From Ensifer aridi (GTDB taxonomy: Bacteria > Pseudomonadota > Alphaproteobacteria > Rhizobiales > Rhizobiaceae), in the NCBI RefSeq assembly GCF_002078505.1, contig NZ_LUAV01000002.1:447447-511446 (forward strand): a stretch of DNA of 64,000 bases, read 5' to 3'. The position numbers and the translations under genes are program-made. Below are positions 54,599 through 63,428 of the stretch, in pieces. The notes under the pieces are model-generated. The model saw nothing but the letters and a program-made list of their open reading frames with translations. It made no database searches and was not told the origin of the DNA. Numbering within the stretch: position 1 is the stretch's first letter; every line of letters starts with the position of its first letter.

Positions 54599-55525
54599 GT
54601 GACGATCTATCTGCCCATAGCAGAGTTGTCGGTGAACATACTCATCATCCTCGGCATGGGTGCGGCCGTCGGCTTCCTGTCCGGCATGTTCGGTGTCGGC
54701 GGCGGCTTCCTGATCACGCCGCTCCTGATCTTCTACAATATTCCCCCCGTGGTGGCGGTGGCGACCGGCGCGAACCAGGTGGTCGCCTCATCGATCTCCG
54801 GCGCCATCACGCATTTCCGGCGCGGCACCATCGATATCAAGCTCGGGACGGTCCTGCTCTGCGGCGGCCTCGTTGGAGCGACCTTGGGTGTCTGGCTGTT
54901 TTCATTGCTGCGCAGCATGGGCCAGCTCGACCTGGTGATTTCGCTTCTCTACGTCGTGCTGCTCGGCTCCGTCGGCGGATTGATGCTCTGGGAGAGTATC
55001 GGCGCCATGCGCAAGGCGGCAAAAAATCAACCTACGGCATTGCGGCGGCCGGGCCAGCACATCTGGATCCACGGCCTGCCGCTGAAGATGCGCTTCAAGA
55101 AATCGAAGATCTATCTGAGCGTCATTCCGGTCGCCACGCTCGGCTTCTGCATCGGTATTCTGACCTCGGTGATGGGCGTCGGCGGCGGCTTCATCATGGT
55201 GCCGGCGATGATCTATCTCCTGCGCATCCCGACTAGCGTCGTCGTCGGCACATCGCTGTTCCAGATCGTCTTTGTCTCCGCCTACACAGTCATCGTCCAG
55301 GCATCGACCAACTATACGGTCGATATCGTGCTTGCCTTCGTCCTGATGATTGCCGGCGTAATCGGAGCGCAATACGGGGTACGGGTCGGCCAGCGGCTGC
55401 GCGGCGAACAGTTGCGGGCGCTCCTTGCGTTGCTCGTGCTCGCCGTCGGCATAAGGCTCGCAATCGAGCTCATCATACCGCCGAAGGACATCTATTCGGT
55501 CGTTTCAACGGGGGTCGGCTTCTGA
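54599..55525 (+). CDS. TauE/SafE family sulfite/anion exporter
   Basis: A 308-residue permease with eight or so spans. The two family repeats are visible: MGAAVGFLSGMFGVGGGFLI with TPLLIFYNIPPVVAVATGAN, and CIGILTSVMGVGGGFIMVPA with MIYLLRIPTSVVVGTSLFQI. It probably exports sulfite, sulfoacetate or another sulfur anion. GTG 54599 has CGAGG 6 nt upstream and starts just before the first span; TTG 54542 would add 19 residues lacking typical sequence. Its TGA overlaps the start of the next gene (TGATG), so the two proteins are co-translated. Confidence 0.88.
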   Translation: MTIYLPIAELSVNILIILGMGAAVGFLSGMFGVGGGFLITPLLIFYNIPPVVAVATGANQVVASSISGAITHFRRGTIDIKLGTVLLCGGLVGATLGVWLFSLLRSMGQLDLVISLLYVVLLGSVGGLMLWESIGAMRKAAKNQPTALRRPGQHIWIHGLPLKMRFKKSKIYLSVIPVATLGFCIGILTSVMGVGGGFIMVPAMIYLLRIPTSVVVGTSLFQIVFVSAYTVIVQASTNYTVDIVLAFVLMIAGVIGAQYGVRVGQRLRGEQLRALLALLVLAVGIRLAIELIIPPKDIYSVVSTGVGF

Positions 55526-56325
55526 TGCTCCGTCTGGCGCTCGTTCTCTTCGCTTTGCTTCTCGCCTTTGCCGCGCCGGCTCGGGCGCAGTCTCTGGAGC
55601 GGCCGGTGACGAACTTCACCGAGAAGCTCGAGATCGGCATCTCGACGGACGAGATTTCGATCACCTCCGATTTCCGCGGCGCCGACCTGACGATCTTCGG
55701 CGCCATCGACGGCTTCGACGCCAACCTTTTGGCGCAGGGCAAGTACAACATCATCGTCGCGCTGGAAGGCCCGAAGGACAATGCGACGGTGCGCAAGAAG
55801 GAGCGCGTCTTCGGCATCTGGGTCAACACGAATTCGATGACCTTCGAATTGGTGCCCGAATCCTATTCGTTGTCGAGCACGCGCGATATCGCGACGATCG
55901 CGCCGCCGAGGGACATCGCCAATATGGGCATCGGCATCGATCATATACGCCTGGTGCCGCTGGGCTTCTTCGGCGACGGCAGCACGATCGGCGAGTTTCG
56001 AAATGCCTTTCGCCGCATCCGCGAGACGAGCGGCGTCTTTCAGCGCGATCCGGGCGGCGTGCAATTCATCAGTTCGAGCCTGTTCAAGGCCTCCGTGCGC
56101 CTGCCGGCCAACGTGCCGAACGGCGTGCATGTGGTGCGCGCCTACCTGTTCCGCGATGGCGTCTTCGTCGCCGCCAAGGCCTTGCCGCTTCGGGTCGTCA
56201 AGACCGGTCTCGAACAGGCGATCACCCGCGCGGCCCACGAAGAGCCCGTCATCTACGGCTTGTTCGCCGTGACGCTGGCAGTTATCACCGGCTGGGGCGC
56301 AAGCCTGCTCTTCCGCAAGGAATAG
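55525..56325 (+). CDS. TIGR02186-family protein, partner of TauE/SafE
   Basis: A 266-residue exported or anchored protein. A signal-like helix (LRLALVLFALLLAFAAPARA) is followed by a periplasmic beta-rich domain with GADLTIFGAIDG, VFGIWVNTNSMTFELVPESY and ANVPNGVHVVRAYLFRDGVF. A C-terminal span (VIYGLFAVTLAVITGWGASL) precedes a basic tail. This topology and the overlap with a TauE/SafE gene match the TIGR02186 family. Its function is unknown; an accessory subunit of the exporter is inferred from consistent pairing. Confidence 0.82.
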   Translation: MLRLALVLFALLLAFAAPARAQSLERPVTNFTEKLEIGISTDEISITSDFRGADLTIFGAIDGFDANLLAQGKYNIIVALEGPKDNATVRKKERVFGIWVNTNSMTFELVPESYSLSSTRDIATIAPPRDIANMGIGIDHIRLVPLGFFGDGSTIGEFRNAFRRIRETSGVFQRDPGGVQFISSSLFKASVRLPANVPNGVHVVRAYLFRDGVFVAAKALPLRVVKTGLEQAITRAAHEEPVIYGLFAVTLAVITGWGASLLFRKE

Positions 56326-56499
56326 GGTGAGCTGTGAACGCCCTGTCGTCTGTAGTTGTCGCCGTCGCGTTCCCTTTTGACCGGTTGCGGTTTAAGGAGA
56401 AGCATGAAGACCAGCATCGCCCGTGTGTGGCCGCGGGAATGATGCGGAATGTTTGGGAGGCTGCCCTTGATCGCCGCCTCCCGGAAGCAGAGGAAGCCC

Positions 56500-56736
56500 A
56501 TGAAACCGATTTTCGTGCAACTGCAGTGCGCTCCCGGCAAGACCTACGAGGTGGCCGATGAGATTTACCGCAAGGAGGTCGTCTCGGAGATGTATTCGAC
56601 GAGCGGTGACTATGATCTGCTTCTGAAGATCTATGTCGAGGAGGGCCAGGACATAGGCAAGTTCATCAACGACAATATTGCCAGTGTCCCGGGCATTTCC
56701 CGTTCGCTCACGACGCTTACTTTCAACGCCTTCTGA
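56500..56736 (+). CDS. Lrp/AsnC RAM-domain protein without a DNA-binding domain
   Basis: A 78-residue stand-alone RAM (regulation of amino acid metabolism) domain starting MKPIFVQLQCAPGKTYEVAD, with SGDYDLLLKIYVEEGQDIGK and PGISRSLTTLTFNAF. It lacks the N-terminal HTH of full Lrp proteins. Such single-domain proteins form oligomeric rings that bind amino acids. AGGAAG precedes the ATG. It stands alone between TIGR02186 and the PdeM gene. Confidence 0.9.
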   Translation: MKPIFVQLQCAPGKTYEVADEIYRKEVVSEMYSTSGDYDLLLKIYVEEGQDIGKFINDNIASVPGISRSLTTLTFNAF

Positions 56737-56752
56737 TCGACTCTGATTAAAT

Positions 56753-56803
56753 TAGTGCGGGATGCGGCGGGAAACCGTGCACACTTTTCCTCGTCCCGCG
56801 CTA
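56753..56803. repeat. Palindromic intergenic repeat, family C
   Basis: TAGTGCGGGATGCGGCGGGA, then AACCGTGCACACTTTTCCTC and GTCCCGCGCTA. Outer arms TAGTGCGGGA/TCCCGCGCTA pair with one mismatch. The core CCGTGCACACTTTTC resembles the core of family A and the RIME element. It overlaps the stop codon of the PdeM gene (56801-56803). Confidence 0.75.
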
Positions 56804-57526
56804 GCCGAGGAGATTTGCGAAGCGCACCGAGTAGATCCGGTCGCGGCCGAGCATGTGAGCGACGAGCCGCTCGCGCTCGAAGAGGCCGCTCATCGCGCGA
56901 TGCCTGAGATCGAGCCCGCCGGTGGTCACGCCGAAGGCGGGCATCAGCAGACGTTTGCCGTCCGTCGCAAAGCAGGCGCGCCGGATGGACCTTTCCCGCC
57001 GCCTCACCGTCGCGGAGGGATGCAGATGGCCGGCGATTTCGCCGACGCCGTCGACGCTGGAGGGCTGATGCCGAAAGATGAGGCCGGCATGGCAAAGCTC
57101 GTCCATCGACGCGCCGGGCAGTCCACACGCGCCGTCAGGATCGTGGTTGCCGTTGATCCAGACCCAGTCGCGCCCCCTTGCCATCGCCGAGATCATCTGG
57201 CGGAACGTCTCGGGCATTACCGCCGATCCCCTCCGGTCATGGAAATTGTCGCCGAGACTGATGACCGTTGCGGGATCGTGGCGGGCGATGACCGCCTCCA
57301 GAATGCGCAGCGTCGCCAGCGTATCGTAGGGGGGCAGCATCATGCCGCGCCGGGCGAATGCCGAGCCCTTTTCCAGATGAAGGTCGGACACGACCACCGT
57401 GCCGCTCTCGGGCAGAAATAGCCCGCCCAGCGGATCGCAGACCGCGGCAACGCCGTTGATCGTAGTTCGTGCCTGGAAGAAGCCGGTTGCGGCCGGGGCT
57501 GAGGTCGGGTGCAGGAGCCGATGCAT
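56801..57526 (-). CDS. pdeM: Ligase-associated DNA damage response endonuclease PdeM
   Basis: A 241-residue metallophosphoesterase. Metal-binding motifs in order: VVSDLHLEKGSAFARRG, ISLGDNFHDRRG, INGNHDPDGACG and AGHLHPSATVRRRERS. The short form with SDLHLEKG is the PdeM type that co-occurs with an Lhr-like helicase, ATP-dependent ligase and exonuclease. The helicase gene is immediately upstream, 80 nt away, in the same direction. No ligase gene is present in this window. The ATG at 57526 gives the normal length. Confidence 0.88.
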   Translation of the reverse strand: MHRLLHPTSAPAATGFFQARTTINGVAAVCDPLGGLFLPESGTVVVSDLHLEKGSAFARRGMMLPPYDTLATLRILEAVIARHDPATVISLGDNFHDRRGSAVMPETFRQMISAMARGRDWVWINGNHDPDGACGLPGASMDELCHAGLIFRHQPSSVDGVGEIAGHLHPSATVRRRERSIRRACFATDGKRLLMPAFGVTTGGLDLRHRAMSGLFERERLVAHMLGRDRIYSVRFANLLG

Positions 57527-57606
57527 TGTCACTCCGACGTGCTCAAGCTTGATGTGTCCGGGCCTGCACCCCGCCTGGAACAGTCGCAATCTCTCATATC
57601 GCTCCC

Positions 57607-60162
57607 CTATCCATCCGCACCGTGGCCGGCGCCCATCGCCTCGTTGATCAGTTCGTCCGCTGCCGCCTCGGTCAGCAGGAAGTCGTGAGCCTCTCCATGA
57701 ACCATTTCCTTCCCAATCTCCAGCATCACCGGAACGGCGAGTGGCGAGATGTGGTCGAGCCGGCGGTGGGTGATGTGGCCCTTGATGCGTTTGAGCATGG
57801 AGCCGAGGCGGCCGATGTCCAGAAGCCCTGTGGCCGCGTCGTTGCGCGTTGCCTCCAGGAGGATATGGTCCGGCTCGTGCGCCCGCAATACGTCGTAAAT
57901 GAGATCGGCGGAAACGGTGATCTGCCGTCCGGTCTTTTCCTTGCCCGGATGGCGCTGGTCGATCAGCCCGGCGATGACGGCGCAGTTGCGGAAGGTTCGC
58001 TTCAGGAGGAAGGACTCGTTCAGCCACGCCTCCAGATCATCGCCCAGCATGTCCTCGTCGAAGAGTTGGCCGAGCGACGGCGCCCGCGCGCGGAAGGCCG
58101 CGCCCATGTCGTCGAGCGCCCAGACGGCCAGCGAATAGTCGGTTGCGACGAAGCCGAGCGGCTTCAGCCCGACGCGGTCGAGGCGACGGGTGATGAGCAT
58201 GCCGAGCGTCTGATGGGCGAGCCTGCCTTCGAAGGCGTAGATCACCATGTAGTGCCGGCTGCCGCGCGGGAAGGTCTCGACCAAAAGTTCTTCCTCTCCC
58301 GGCAGCATCGACACGTCCTTCTGCAGCGCCAGCCAGTCGCGCACCTGTTCCGGCAGCGCGGCGCGGTTCGCGTGATCGGCGAGCATTTTCCTCACCTGCG
58401 CTGCAAGATAGGTGGAGAGCGGGAACTTGCCGCCGGCATAGCTCGGCACTTTGGGGTCGAAGGAAAACGCTTGGGAAACAAGGCATTCGTTCTCCCGGAT
58501 ACCCTCGAAGCGCACCACCTTGCCGGAGAATAGAAACGTGTCGCCCGGCGACAGCATCTCGAGGAAATATTCTTCGACCTTGCCGAGGGACATGCCGCCG
58601 CGGCCGGGCGAGCCGCGCGCGTTCCGCTTGACCATCCGCACGTTCAGCATCGGCGATTCGACGATCGTTCCGACATTGAGCCGGTATTGCTGCGCGACCA
58701 TGGGATTGGACACCCGCCACAGGCCGTCCTTCGTCTTGCGGATGCGGGCGTAGCGTTCATAGGTCCTGAGCGCGTACCCGCCGGTGGCCACGAGATCGAC
58801 GACACGCTCGAACGTCTCCCAGGAGAGATGGGTATAAGGGGAAGCGCTCGTGACCTCGTCATAAAGTTCGACTGCGTCGAAGGGCTTGGCACAGGCCATG
58901 CCGAGCACATGCTGCGCCAGCACGTCGAGAGCGCCCTTGCCGACCGGCGGCGTATCCTGCGCTCCGATATAGTTGGCATCGAGTGCGGCCTGGCATTCCA
59001 TCACTTCGAAACGGTTGGCCGGAACGAGGATGGCGCGGCTCGGCTCGTCCATGCGGTGGTTGGCGCGGCCGATGCGCTGGGCGAGCCGGCTTGCCCCCTT
59101 CGGCGCGCCGACATGGACGACCAGATCGACGTCGCCCCAGTCGATGCCGAGATCGAGCGTCGAGGTGGCGACGACGGCGCGGAGCCGGTTCTCCGCCATT
59201 GCCGCTTCGACCTTGCGGCGCTGCGCGACGTCGAGGGAGCCGTGGTGCAGCGCGATCGGCAGGTTGTCGTCATTGATCGTCCAGAGTTCCTGAAACAGCA
59301 TTTCCGCCTGACTGCGGGTGTTGACGAAGAGCAGCGTCGTGCCGTGGTCCTTGATGGCCGCATAGATGTCGGGAATGGCATAACGCGCCGAGTGCCCGGC
59401 CCAGGGCACGTGGTTCTCCGTGCGCAGAATCGAAATCTCGGGCTTCGCCCCGCCGGACACGGTGATCAGGCCGGCATGGTTCTCCCGGTACGGACCCTGC
59501 GCCATGAGCCAGCGCTGGAGCTCCATGGGTTCGGCCACCGTCGCCGAAAGCCCAATCGATTGCAGACGGGGAGCCAGCCGGCGCAGGCGCGCGAGGCCGA
59601 GCGAGAGCAGATGGCCGCGCTTCGACGTGACCAGCGAATGCAGCTCGTCGAGCACCACGTAGCGCAGGTCCTTGAAGAAGCGTTCCGCTTCGCCATCGGC
59701 CAGAAGCAGCGCGAGCTGCTCCGGCGTCGTCAGCAGAATATCGGGCGGGTTCAGTTTCTGTCGCTGCCGCTTACCCTGTGGTGTGTCACCCGTGCGGTTC
59801 TCGATCCGGACCGGCAGTCCCATCTCGCTGACCGGTTTCGTCAGGTTGCGCTCGATGTCGACGGCAAGCGCCTTCAGCGGCGAAATATAGAGCGTGTGGA
59901 TGCCGATGAATGGCGAGCCGGGCGGGATTCGGCCGCGCCCGGTGATGTTAACGAGCGAGGGCAGGAAGCCGGCGAGCGTCTTGCCTGCACCGGTGGGCGC
60001 GATCAGCAGCGTGCTTTCGCCTGCCTCCGCGCGCCCGAGCAGCTCGAGCTGATGGGCACGTGGCCTCCAGCCCTTTTCCGCGAACCATCGCAGAAAGGGC
60101 GCCGGCAACGTCAGGGCGTCGCTTTCCGGCGATGGGGAATCGATCCTGTTCACGGGGAACAA
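57607..60162 (-). CDS. Ligase-associated DNA damage response DEXH box helicase (Lhr-like)
   Basis: An 851-residue superfamily 2 helicase: Walker A APTGAGKT (residues 55-62), DELH box (172-175), ISPLKALAVDIERN, GLSATVAEP and IGRANHRMDEPSRAILVPAN. The C-terminal Lhr extension follows with AFEGRLAHQTLGMLITRR. It unwinds DNA or RNA/DNA in a repair pathway shared with PdeM. The start is uncertain: TTG 60162 opens the frame without a ribosome site, and GTG 60153 (starting NRIDSPSPES) is equally possible. Confidence 0.9.
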   Translation of the reverse strand: MFPVNRIDSPSPESDALTLPAPFLRWFAEKGWRPRAHQLELLGRAEAGESTLLIAPTGAGKTLAGFLPSLVNITGRGRIPPGSPFIGIHTLYISPLKALAVDIERNLTKPVSEMGLPVRIENRTGDTPQGKRQRQKLNPPDILLTTPEQLALLLADGEAERFFKDLRYVVLDELHSLVTSKRGHLLSLGLARLRRLAPRLQSIGLSATVAEPMELQRWLMAQGPYRENHAGLITVSGGAKPEISILRTENHVPWAGHSARYAIPDIYAAIKDHGTTLLFVNTRSQAEMLFQELWTINDDNLPIALHHGSLDVAQRRKVEAAMAENRLRAVVATSTLDLGIDWGDVDLVVHVGAPKGASRLAQRIGRANHRMDEPSRAILVPANRFEVMECQAALDANYIGAQDTPPVGKGALDVLAQHVLGMACAKPFDAVELYDEVTSASPYTHLSWETFERVVDLVATGGYALRTYERYARIRKTKDGLWRVSNPMVAQQYRLNVGTIVESPMLNVRMVKRNARGSPGRGGMSLGKVEEYFLEMLSPGDTFLFSGKVVRFEGIRENECLVSQAFSFDPKVPSYAGGKFPLSTYLAAQVRKMLADHANRAALPEQVRDWLALQKDVSMLPGEEELLVETFPRGSRHYMVIYAFEGRLAHQTLGMLITRRLDRVGLKPLGFVATDYSLAVWALDDMGAAFRARAPSLGQLFDEDMLGDDLEAWLNESFLLKRTFRNCAVIAGLIDQRHPGKEKTGRQITVSADLIYDVLRAHEPDHILLEATRNDAATGLLDIGRLGSMLKRIKGHITHRRLDHISPLAVPVMLEIGKEMVHGEAHDFLLTEAAADELINEAMGAGHGADG

Positions 60163-60235
60163 ATGTAGATCAAACGCGGCAAAAGAGAAGTCTGCCGTCT
60201 CTTCGGAGCGGTGGGATTGACGCAGCTCCTAGTCA

Positions 60236-60252
60236 TGGATAATAAATATCCA
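60236..60252. promoter_or_regulatory. Dyad operator upstream of the Rrf2 regulator
   Basis: TGGATA-ATAAA-TATCCA, a perfect 6-bp dyad with a 5-nt centre, 17 nt before the Rrf2 start codon and partly under the expected promoter. Rrf2 proteins commonly autoregulate through such dyads, so this is a likely operator. Confidence 0.65.
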
Positions 60253-60268
60253 CGATTAGGAGGACAGT

Positions 60269-60775
60269 ATGAAGCTCGGTGACGGTGTCGAACAGGCCAT
60301 TCACAGCGTGACGATGCTGAGCTGTCTTCAGCCCGGCAGCACGCTCTCGGCTGCGGCGCTCGCCGAGTTCCACGGCGTTTCGACGAGCTATCTCCTGAAG
60401 CATCTGCAGGCGATGTCGGGGGCGGGACTGCTCGAGGCCGTGCCGGGTCCGAAGGGGGGCTACAGGCTCGCATGCGCGCCGGAGGAGATCACTCTGCTCG
60501 ACATCGTGCTTGCGGTGGAGGGGCCGGAGCCCGCCTTCCGCTGCAACGAGATCCGCCTTCGCGGCCCCAATCCTTATGCCTGCAAGCCAACCGCTCCCTG
60601 CACGATCAACGTCGCGATGCTCAGGGCCGAGCAGGCCTATCGCGCCGAGCTCCGGCGCGTGACCATCGCCGACATCATGGCCGACCTGAAATCCATCGAC
60701 CGCGACGGGGCGATCGCGGCCCGAACCGAGGGCTTTCTCGCCCTTCATGAACGCAGATCGGGCGCTAGTGCCTGA
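60269..60775 (+). CDS. Rrf2-family transcriptional regulator
   Basis: A 168-residue Rrf2 protein. The winged helix starts MKLGDGVEQAIHSVTMLSCL, with FHGVSTSYLLKHLQAMSGAG and GPKGGYRLACAPEEITLLDI. Cysteines potentially binding an Fe-S cluster or acting in redox sensing are RCNEI, YACKP and PCTIN (the C-x(n)-C-x-C region, near residues 91-112). AGGAGG precedes the ATG. It is followed 21 nt later by a CMD-family gene, a recurrent pair suggesting control of an oxidative stress or catabolic function. Confidence 0.92.
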   Translation: MKLGDGVEQAIHSVTMLSCLQPGSTLSAAALAEFHGVSTSYLLKHLQAMSGAGLLEAVPGPKGGYRLACAPEEITLLDIVLAVEGPEPAFRCNEIRLRGPNPYACKPTAPCTINVAMLRAEQAYRAELRRVTIADIMADLKSIDRDGAIAARTEGFLALHERRSGASA

Positions 60776-60796
60776 TGCCAACCAAAGGAGAAGACC

Positions 60797-61258
60797 ATGC
60801 AGCCACGCTTGAATTTTGCGAAGGCCGCGCCGGATGCCTACAAGGCCGTCGCCGCGCTCGACAGCTATGTCAAAGGCTCGGGCATCGAGCCGCGCCTGAT
60901 CCACCTGATCAAGCTGCGCGCCTCGCAGATCAACGGCTGCGCCTTTTGCGTCGACATGCATACCAAGGAGGCTCGCCACAGCGGTCTTAGCGAGCAATGG
61001 ATCAATCTCGTCTGCGTCTGGCGCGAGTCGCCGCATTTCGACGAGCGCGAGCGTGCCGTGCTCGGCTGGACCGAGGCGCTGACGAATGTCGCCGAAACAC
61101 GCGCGCCTGATGACGCCTACGAGGCACTAAAGGCGCATTTCACGGAAGAGGAAATGACCAAGATTACCGTGGCGATCGGCACCATCAACGTGTGGAACCG
61201 GCTTTGCGTTGGCTTCCGCGCTTTGCCCCCGATCGACGCACCCGCCGAGGCGGCGTAG
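60797..61258 (+). CDS. Carboxymuconolactone decarboxylase (AhpD-like) family protein
   Basis: A 153-residue CMD-fold protein with the AhpD-type redox motif NGCAFCVDMHTKEAR (CxxC followed by H), near residues 47-60. This supports peroxidase or alkylhydroperoxidase-type activity rather than decarboxylation. Further family sequences are LVCVWRESPHFDERERAVLG and IGTINVWNRLCVGFR. AAAGGAG precedes the ATG. Likely co-transcribed with the upstream Rrf2 regulator. Confidence 0.92.
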   Translation: MQPRLNFAKAAPDAYKAVAALDSYVKGSGIEPRLIHLIKLRASQINGCAFCVDMHTKEARHSGLSEQWINLVCVWRESPHFDERERAVLGWTEALTNVAETRAPDDAYEALKAHFTEEEMTKITVAIGTINVWNRLCVGFRALPPIDAPAEAA

Positions 61259-61268
61259 TCTAACTCTT

Positions 61269-61317
61269 AAAACACAGCAATTCCGGACGAAAGCCGGTAC
61301 TAGAGTTGCTCTAAAGC
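61269..61317. repeat. RIME-type element, fragment
   Basis: GCAATTCCGGACGAAAGCCG is the reverse complement of part of the RIME-type module at 38778, followed by AGAGTTGCTCTAAAGCGC, also typical of that family. It lies between the convergent CMD and YitT-type genes and overlaps the stop codon of the latter. Confidence 0.55.
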
Positions 61318-61946
61318 GCGATATAGCGGTCGGCGCGGTGGTTGATTGCCACGAACAGGTTGAGGACGACCGCGCCGAGCACCGACCATACGACGACAGG
61401 GGGAGTTGTCACGGCAAAGGCGGTGGCGAGCACGACCATGTCGATTGCAAGCTGGACGAGGCCGGCGCGGATGCCGAAGCGCTCCTGCAGGTAGATGCCC
61501 ACTATGCCGACGCCGCCGAGGCTGGCGCGGTGGCGATAGAGCGCCAAAAGACCGTATCCGAGCAGGAGTCCGCCGATGAGGGCTGCCCAGCCGGGGTGGA
61601 TCTCCCCGATCTCGAAGAGGCGCGATTGCGCGTCCGTCAGGAATGAGGTGAGTCCGATGGCGATGAAGGTCTTGAGCGTGAAGGCCCGGCCGAGCCGCTT
61701 CAGCGACAGATAGAAGAAGGGCAGGTTGAGCAGAAAGAAGGCGAGGCCGAAATTGACGCCCGTGGCATAGTGCAGAAGGAAGGCGATACCGGCGGTGCTG
61801 CCGGTCAGAAGCCCGGCGCTGGCCAGGAAATAGAGGCCGAGGGCGGCGACCAGGCTGCCGGAAAAGATGCCCTGCGCGTCCTCCATCGGCGTGTGCCGGG
61901 TGGGACTGGTGTTCCAAAGACCGAAAACTCTGCTTGCCTGTGCCAT
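61311..61946 (-). CDS. YitT-family membrane protein
   Basis: A 211-residue polytopic membrane protein with about five to six spans. The family-type segments are FSGSLVAALGLYFLASAGLL, TGSTAGIAFLLHYATGVNFG and LPFFYLSLKRLGRAFTLKTF. The GxTGGxxGxAxL-like motif in the second span is characteristic. Function is unknown for the family; a transporter role is assumed. It begins at ATG 61946 with no clear partner gene. Confidence 0.8.
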   Translation of the reverse strand: MAQASRVFGLWNTSPTRHTPMEDAQGIFSGSLVAALGLYFLASAGLLTGSTAGIAFLLHYATGVNFGLAFFLLNLPFFYLSLKRLGRAFTLKTFIAIGLTSFLTDAQSRLFEIGEIHPGWAALIGGLLLGYGLLALYRHRASLGGVGIVGIYLQERFGIRAGLVQLAIDMVVLATAFAVTTPPVVVWSVLGAVVLNLFVAINHRADRYIAL

Positions 61947-62053
61947 GGCGAACCCTCAGATCGCGATGACAGCAGCATTGCTGCAATGCACAAGAATAAT
62001 CAAGAAAATACGTAAGTAATGCTGACCTATTTTTCGCGAACCTGCCTTGCGTC

Positions 62054-62992
62054 TCACGCAGGCTTTCGTGCGATGAACAGGATACCGGCGACGGGTTGAC
62101 CCGCATCCATGCGGATGGTGGAGCGCTCGACCGCAACAATCGACAGGCCGCTCGCGGTACAGCGAGAGACGACATAAGCTTCGGAGTGCGCGTAGCGCAG
62201 GGATGATCGGAGGACGAAACTGTCAATCGTACCCCCATCCTCGACGGAAAATGCGAAGAGGCCGTCCGGCGCGAGTAGATGGTCGACGATCACAAAGACG
62301 CTTTCGAGATTGCCGAGATACATTAGCACGTCGGCCGCGCTGACGAGGTCGGCGCGCCCCTCGGGCAATGTGCCAAAAACTCCCGATGCGTCCGGTGCCA
62401 GCGACAGGTCCGCCTGGCCGAGCCGGTCATAGACCGTCTTGCCCTCGGCCTTGGCGAGCATGTTGGCGGAAAGATCGAAGCCCTCGAGGAATTCGGCGCG
62501 GCCGCGAATGCGCTCGCCGAAAAGGCCGGTGCCGCAGCCGAGATCGACGACATGACGAAAATGGCAATCGCCGCTCGCCCGCTCGATGAGCGCCGCGAGC
62601 TTCTCCGGGACGCTGTAGTGAAGCTTCTCGACGAGCGCCTGATCAAAACGCCCCGCATAGTCGTCGAAAAGCCGTTCGACATAGACGCTCGGCGGCTGTT
62701 CCGGTGTGTCAGCGGCGCCGAGCAGGGCAAGTTTCAGCCCCGCGCCGAACACGTCCTCCGGGTTGAGGCGAAGCGTGTTGCGCAGCGCCTCGACCGCCGC
62801 CTCTTTTCGGCCCGATTTCTCCTCATAGTCCGCCAACCGGAACCAGCCGGCGGCCCAATCCGGCGCAAGTTCAAGCGCCTGGGCCATGAGTTCCGCTGCG
62901 CCTTGGGTATCGCCGCTCTCGGCGAGCATCCTCGCGTAGTCGGCGCGGCGGTCGGCGATCAGGTCGCCGGAGGAGAGTTGGTTCAGGGACAT
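62054..62992 (-). CDS. TPR-containing class I SAM-dependent methyltransferase
   Basis: A 312-residue protein. The N-terminal quarter has two TPR-like units (LAESGDTQGAAELMAQALEL; LADYEEKSGRKEAAVEALRN). The C-terminal methyltransferase domain has the SAM motif VVDLGCGTGLFGERIR, FDLSANMLAKAEGKTVYDRL and ADVLMYLGNLESVF. The substrate is unknown; similar TPR-methyltransferases in rhizobia are uncharacterised. The start MSLNQLSSGDL (ATG 62992) has no good ribosome site; the longer frame to 63049 is possible but unlikely. Confidence 0.85.
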   Translation of the reverse strand: MSLNQLSSGDLIADRRADYARMLAESGDTQGAAELMAQALELAPDWAAGWFRLADYEEKSGRKEAAVEALRNTLRLNPEDVFGAGLKLALLGAADTPEQPPSVYVERLFDDYAGRFDQALVEKLHYSVPEKLAALIERASGDCHFRHVVDLGCGTGLFGERIRGRAEFLEGFDLSANMLAKAEGKTVYDRLGQADLSLAPDASGVFGTLPEGRADLVSAADVLMYLGNLESVFVIVDHLLAPDGLFAFSVEDGGTIDSFVLRSSLRYAHSEAYVVSRCTASGLSIVAVERSTIRMDAGQPVAGILFIARKPA

Positions 62993-63158
62993 GAGGTTGA
63001 TGGGCTGGTTGCGATCGGCGCATCTGACGCCGGACAAGGCAAAATACAAGCGGAATTTGGAAGACGGGGCAACCGGTCTTCCGCCGTGCCTTGCAGGCTT
63101 GGGAATCGCGGCTTATTGAAGGGGAGAGGCGAATCTCGCCCATATCGAGCGGAATGAA

Positions 63159-63425
63159 ATGTCGGACGGAATAAACAAATTCTTGGGTGATTCGCCGCTG
63201 CGCGTGCTGGTCAAGCTCGTCGTCGTGTCGATCCTGGTCGGCTTCGTCATGACCGTCTTCGACTGGTATCCGGCCGATATTCTCTACGCCATTCGCAATT
63301 TCCTTGTCGACATCTGGCGTACGGGCTTCGCGGCGCTCGGACGGGTGGGTGATTACCTGCTGCTCGGCGCCGCCGTGGTCATCCCCGTCTTCCTTGTTCT
63401 TCGTGTCTTGAGTTATCGACGGTAA
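63159..63425 (+). CDS. DUF6460-like small integral membrane protein
   Basis: An 88-residue protein with two hydrophobic segments (VLVKLVVVSILVGFVMTVF and YLLLGAAVVIPVFLVLRVL) and a central NFLVDIWRTGF amphipathic loop. Similar rhizobial proteins are labelled DUF6460, function unknown. The next gene starts 3 nt after its stop, so they are co-translated. Confidence 0.8.
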   Translation: MSDGINKFLGDSPLRVLVKLVVVSILVGFVMTVFDWYPADILYAIRNFLVDIWRTGFAALGRVGDYLLLGAAVVIPVFLVLRVLSYRR

Positions 63426-63428
63426 TCC

